Assembly (NCBI RefSeq): GCF_009730915.1
Contig: NC_052489.1
Span: 3,933,622 to 3,997,621, forward strand
Source of the DNA: Dioscorea cayenensis subsp. rotundata
Lineage: Eukaryota; Streptophyta; Magnoliopsida; Dioscoreales; Dioscoreaceae
Direction: 5' to 3'
DNA length: 64,000 nt
Shown here piece after piece: positions 58,942 through 64,000 of this stretch; within the stretch, counting starts at the first letter, position 1; every line of letters begins with the position of its first letter. A program made the translations under genes and the position numbers. A model generated the notes under the pieces. The model had not been told where the DNA came from. It made no database searches and worked only from the letters and a program-made list of their open reading frames with translations.

Positions 58942-60945
58942 ATGTATACATCGACTTGTGCTTCAACCACTATTATAAGGAAAAGGAGTTCAGAATCAAC
59001 AACCAACATGCAACTGATCAACAATGAAGACAATGAGAGAATGGATCCTGCTAGAAAGAAACAATGCAGTATTATTTTGAAGAAACTCATGAATCACACA
59101 AGTGTTCTTCTTCATAAACACTTGGACTTGCGCAGAATAGAACGAAAACTCAATTGCAATGCCTACCCGACTACGTCTCGGTTTGCTGCAGATGTTAGGC
59201 AGACTCTTGCTAATGCTATGCAGAACCATCCTTCCACCGATGAAGTTCATATCAAAGCCAAAGAACTGAATAACATATTTAATGTAAGTTGGAAGACAAG
59301 GAACAAGTGGTGGATTGATATACCAGAACCTCGTCCAGAAAAGAAACAAAAGGTATTAGTTGTTTGACTTGATAACAATAAGTATTAATTATATATGGTT
59401 ATTATTTTCCAATCCATGATAATCATGTTAAGTATGACTAAACAGGTTGCAATTGTCAACAAAAATTTATTATTAAAAGCAAAGGAGGAGCAAGCTTTGC
59501 AAACTCATCAATTCACTGTTGAAACAAAGACTTTCAAGACATGCAAAGGTATAAAAAATACTAGTAAGGTTTCTAGTGCTATATGTATGGTTGCTAATTC
59601 TTGTTGCAATATCTGAAGATGCTGTAATTGGTGTGCTATATCTAAATTAGATGGTGTTGCAGAAGAAAAACATGATGCCCAGCCTTTGGATACTCATCCA
59701 TGCACAGCCAATTCAGCAACAACTTTTCAGCCTTGCAAATGTATAAGAGAGCATAATGATATGATGTTATCTGGTTACTGAATAGTGCTTCAGTTTCTAA
59801 GATAATTAATTTTTCTGTTGTCTCAGATGTTGCCCCAGTTTCTGAAACCAAGGCTAAACCTAGTCCTGATACTGTTCTCTCACAAAAAAGTTTTATTTCT
59901 TTTCTTCTAATGATTTAATGGATTTGTTGATTAAATTAGATTAGATTACATTACATTACTTGATGGTTGGCTTTTTTGACATTCAGGGAAAAATAATTAT
60001 TTGATGGAGGAGCAAATTTCACCATCTAAAGCTCTTCATGTTGCAAAGATGAAGGCTCGTTTTGCAGATACTATTATCAAAGCACAAAAGGCACTTCAAT
60101 TTAATGTATTTTTCTCTTCTTATCTTTTGTAATGTTTGTTTCTTAAATAATTGAAATCAGTAGTATTTTCATATATCTTAATCTATTATTTCTGTTTCCA
60201 GGACATGCAAGTTGATCTAAAGGTGGAGATGCAGAAACAAGTAAAATATTTAGAGAAACAACACCATGGAGGTAATTAATCACTATCATTTTTCAGATTT
60301 AATTAGAGTTTGAGTTTTGCAATGCCTATTGAATATTTTATAATCTGAATTTCTTTGTTTCAGAAAAATTACTTGTTGAACATTGAATATATTAGGCTTA
60401 TAATTCAATACAATATACATGAACATAATCTACTCATAACATGATCAATTTAAAAGTCAATATACTATCATCGTCATATTATAGTGTTATCATTCTTAGT
60501 GGCTTCCTATGTCATATGCTCAAATCAAGTTAAATAACTTATTGATCCATATTTTTCATTTCAGTATGAAAGCAATGTAATGCCATTGAAATTCAAAACA
60601 ATTAACCATGAAAGGAAGATATTATAAGAATTTTCATTTAACTTTTTTGGCATTAAGCAGAGAAGACCAGATTAGAATATCAAAGAAAAATGCAAATACA
60701 AAAAGAAAGAGAGGGAGCTCGAATTGCACGTGAGAAGGTAATGCATACACAACTCTTTTTAACTGAAAATAGAGAGAAAAAAAAGAACTTCTTTGCTAAT
60801 CGGAGGTAATTTATTCATTGTTAAATAACTTATGATTCTTTCTTCATAAATTTTGCAGATGGAACAAACTGCCAAGCTCAATCAAAGTTTGGAGAAGGAA
60901 GTTGAACGTATGATGAAGATCATGGGATATAATTCTTTTTTATAA
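58942..60945 (+). CDS. GTE-type (BET family) bromodomain protein, divergent copy b
   Basis: Exons 58942-59352, 59446-59548, 59651-59740, 59827-59889, 59987-60105, 60202-60271, 60661-60737, 60859-60945; GT-AG borders, all in phase, 339 residues. Residues about 36-122 are a bromodomain remnant: QCSIILKKLMNH, then RRIERKLNCNAYPTTSRF, AADVRQTLANAM and IFNVSWKT. The ZA loop (where GTE proteins have WVF...PVD...DYF) is nearly all missing, and the usual YNPP that holds the acetyl-lysine-binding Asn reads NHPS. The C-half resembles GTE8-12: MKARFADTIIKAQKAL, REGARIAREKMEQTAKL. No NET domain is seen. GTE proteins bind acetylated histones in the nucleus; this one probably cannot. Lengths of relatives are about 500-700. 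Open frame and splice sites suggest a kept gene, but it could be a young pseudogene. Confidence 0.82.
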
Positions 60946-61135
60946 GGGTGCTTCCGATAACTATGAATTGGAAGACAGGCAAAGTTCTTTGATTTAAATC
61001 AGTCACCTAATGTATAAATAGATACTTGTTTGTTTTCTTGGGAGGATGATATATATATGTACATAAATTCCTCCTAATTGGCAGTGAATGATTGCCTGAC
61101 ACAAATGTTTGTATAGTAACATACTACATGATTTC

Positions 61136-61848
61136 TGATGTATATATATAGTGCATATATATGAATTGTTAATTCAATAAGATAAATTTTTTACCATCAA
61201 TTCAAAAAATTTCTGACTGGTGGAACACATGGGGAGGACTGAGAATTGGTATTAAGACAATCAAATTAATGTTTCTTTAACCAAACATCACTCACTGCTA
61301 CTAGTCCATATATGACAACTAGTTGTGCAAAAATACACAAACACATGCACACACACATTAACTTGAGACTTTACTAAACACATATAAAATCATCAAATTA
61401 ATTTTCATTCACTAGCACTAGCAGCAGTAGATCCTGAGATGCAGGTCGGTGGCGGCTGTGAGCATGTCCAGTGTCTACTATAATGGATTTGGAATGCGGA
61501 GAAGTTTGTTGATGGTCTTGACTCCTGAGGCTGTGACAGGTTTGGCATGCCCAGATTTCACCACCAAGCAACCTGATGATGAATAATGTCTGAGATAACA
61601 ATGAATAGTAACTAGATGAAGCAAATATGCTTTTCGAGCAATATACAGAGAAGTTCTCAACAGAGAAGCCAATCCAAAATTTTAGAGGACATTCTTCAAT
61701 CACTCAAACGAGTAAAAGTCTAAAATAAGAGTGTATTAATGAACAACATTGGAGAAATCAGAAACAATTTCCCAGATGAAAATATCAAAGATGATAAGCA
61801 CTAATTAGAGTAACTTTTAAAGACCTTGTGATTTATCCAAGGTAAACT
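61136..61848. other. 3' flank of GTE copy b and a possible terminal exon on the minus strand
   Basis: The duplicated segment ends at about 61135. On the minus strand a good acceptor (TTATTCATCATCAG, ending near 61574) is followed by a 30-codon open piece (61573-61481: CLVVKSGHAKPVTASGVK, then TINKLLRIPNPL and a stop). It reads like a conserved C-terminus, but I cannot name it. Upstream exons would be cut off by the LTR at 61849. Confidence 0.3.
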
Positions 61849-63780
61849 TGTCACGCCCCGAACCTGGAGCATTGACAAACGGCCGCTTACCTACAAGGTC
61901 GTGACCAAGTAGGCACGCAAGGCCTCAAAACCTGTCTCACACTAGATTAAATAACCTTTAACAAAGACATTAACTTTAAGACAACATAGAGGCACAATGC
62001 CCGATATATAATGGAAGCAAGTAACAAGTGTCTCACAAGACATTAAACATAAGACATAAGTTCTAGGTTCACAACAAGAAAGTTTATTAACTTGAAATAT
62101 AACTAGGCGGTGACTTGCTCAACGACCCCGCTAAACTGTCCACCACCCAACCCTACTCTTGATCTGAAAGATATAGAGAACAACTTAATGAGCTTGGGAG
62201 CCCAGTAAGCAACCACTAAAAATATCGGGATCACAAAAATGTTCAATAGTTTCTAAAAGTGTACAAAATGTAACAAAGCGAAATAAATATCAAAGTGAAA
62301 TCCAGAAATCAGAATTAAATCATAACAGGTTTAGTTTACCAAAATAACAAGCATATATGTCCCCCAAACAACTAATGCCAAAACAAAATATCATAGCTCA
62401 TTTATTTAAACTCGGTGACCCGAGTCGGATTTCAGAACTCATAGGTTTACCCTCGGTGACCCGAGCCAGAATATCAGAAGCCGTTATTCTTCACCGACGG
62501 AACGGTGCGAAACTATAGTTTCTATGTCAGAAGTACGTGTCGACACGGTCAGTGTTTAACCCCCAGTGACAGGGTTATTGCATTGTTAATTGGGGACTAC
62601 GAATTTCTATACAAAAATATATCATGTCCAAAATTATCGTCAACACAACAATGAAATTTGGTGATCCCGTTTTTCTAATGAAAATAATTCTAATTATTTC
62701 AAAATGAGTTAGATGCCAATATGTGGTAAGAATAAGTAAAATTTAATAAAGCAGGTAACCACATTATTTAAAATATAAGTAATCCATAACAGAATGGATA
62801 TTTAAAATTATAAATCAAGATTTATGCAACCATTTCAATCTTTAAATAGCCATTGTCTCTAGAAGTTCAAAGTAAAATAAAATAAGAATATATAATATAT
62901 TAACAGAACAATGGCAGTCAAGTTTAGAATCAATTAAATAAACAAATAAATATATAAATAAATAAAAATCTATAAATTCTGAAGATAATGGTAGATACAG
63001 TATTTTAACCCAAAACATTTAAACATAACACCATGAATGGTTTTAACAATAAAACCCAAAGTAATTAAATAATTATGTGAATCATTTCGATAATTAGAAA
63101 TTTATATATACATATATATAGGTTTATATGCGGTTTACTTACCTGACTAGCTAATACCAAAACTACATGCACCACGAAATTAGGCTTCCACAGAACACCC
63201 TATATTTGAGAGTACATTCCAATGTATTAAAACGTGAAACATGCTACAAACACACAGGAATATACAGTGGATCAAATTTCTACACTATCATAACACTTAA
63301 ACATCCAACAACCCAATATATATATATTTACATAGATATATATCTGTGTGTGCTAACTATTCACACACAGAGCTTCTTCACAATTCCCTGTGAAATTAAA
63401 GCAAGCACAGTATCTGAATCTTGAAATCCATTTAATATCTATACAAGTTAAATTAAACACACAACGCTCCAACTAACCATCCTAAACATAAAATTTCAAC
63501 ATTTAGATCACAAAGCACAGAATAGTTTCTGACATATAAAGACAAAATCATTGATATTATCCTTATCATAATATGGTGTTGACAAACTAATTGAAAACAC
63601 AAGTAGCAAAAAATTACTAACGACCAAACCTTGAACTCCTTGAAATCAAGCATGGCTTCTAAAATATAGAAAATGATGAACACAGCCATCCAATCCAATA
63701 AATTCAATATATATATATATATATATACTTTTGTTAAATTTGAGAGTGCTAAAGTGGACGGCAGCACCAATTAATTCCAC
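61849..63780 (-). repeat. gypsy LTR of a second family (minus strand)
   Basis: The plus strand starts TGTCACGCCCCGAACC, the reverse complement of the usual 3' end GGTTCGGGGCGTGACA of gypsy LTRs. Inside, the minus strand has GCTTACTGGGCTCCCAAGCT followed by a pyrimidine-rich AG, and CGTTCCGTCGGTGAA, as in such LTRs. The other end and internal region are not identified; it may run past the window. The last 220 bases (63781-64000) are AT-rich and unassigned. Confidence 0.55.
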
Positions 63781-64000
63781 ATTAATTTAAAAAAAATAAG
63801 ACTAACAATTTTATTATTTGTTTTCAAATCAAAAATAATATTCTTAACACATAATTTGATCATGAACATAGGCAACAACAATTTGCAAATCAATATAGAA
63901 AATTTACTATTCAATGGCTAGTTTCATCATGAAAGAAAAAAAAATCAATCCACCACTTAATCCCTAAATAAAACATTAAACAATACCACAACAAGATCGA

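Overview
The window is nuclear DNA of a flowering plant. It is AT-rich, its genes have GT-AG introns, and about half of it is LTR retrotransposons, MITEs, a SINE and tandem repeats. The protein matches are plant-type (class VIII myosin, nine-finger TFIIIA, GAUT10-like glycosyltransferase, RH10/DDX47 helicase, GTE bromodomain factors). I cannot name the species.

Layout. 1-5195: a decayed Ty1/copia element on the minus strand, interrupted by a hAT-type MITE (4082-4506) and by a small non-autonomous LTR element with near-identical LTRs (2562-3939). 5215-6240: remains of a TTF-type hAT transposase. 6573-9444 (+): the last six exons of a class VIII myosin, whose upstream exons are either lost or lie left of the window. 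11552-14094 (-): complete six-exon TFIIIA. 15300-19011 (-): two-exon GAUT10-like gene. 21424-27307 (-): complete 13-exon DEAD-box helicase RH10/DDX47. 28160-36686: a hAT MITE, a purine-rich tract, a 77-bp tandem array, a 163-bp tandem array and the polypurine tract plus 2.8-kb 3' LTR of a Ty3/gypsy element. 37610-39905: a large foldback element with a duplicated arm. 40693-44864: two related MITEs, one split by a 2.9-kb solo gypsy LTR. 47768-50488 and 58942-60945 (+): a duplicated pair of GTE-type bromodomain genes; the first is broken, the second has an open frame over eight exons but a strongly altered bromodomain. Between them lie a truncated copia element (50665-53324), a chimeric LTR element with two primer-binding sites (55195-56460), a SINE (56772-56925) and a MITE (57221-57655). 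From 61849 a second gypsy LTR family runs on the minus strand towards the window end.

The genes are unrelated housekeeping genes and form no operon or pathway cluster. TFIIIA (5S rRNA transcription) and RH10 (pre-rRNA processing) both serve ribosome production, and both have telo-box promoters. I found no clearly new enzymatic system. The most unusual material is the eroded but open GTE gene, the two-PBS chimeric LTR element, the satellite-like arrays beside a gypsy 3' LTR, and the foldback structure. Exon borders were placed by hand from splice consensus, reading frame and remembered family sequence; no alignment was run.
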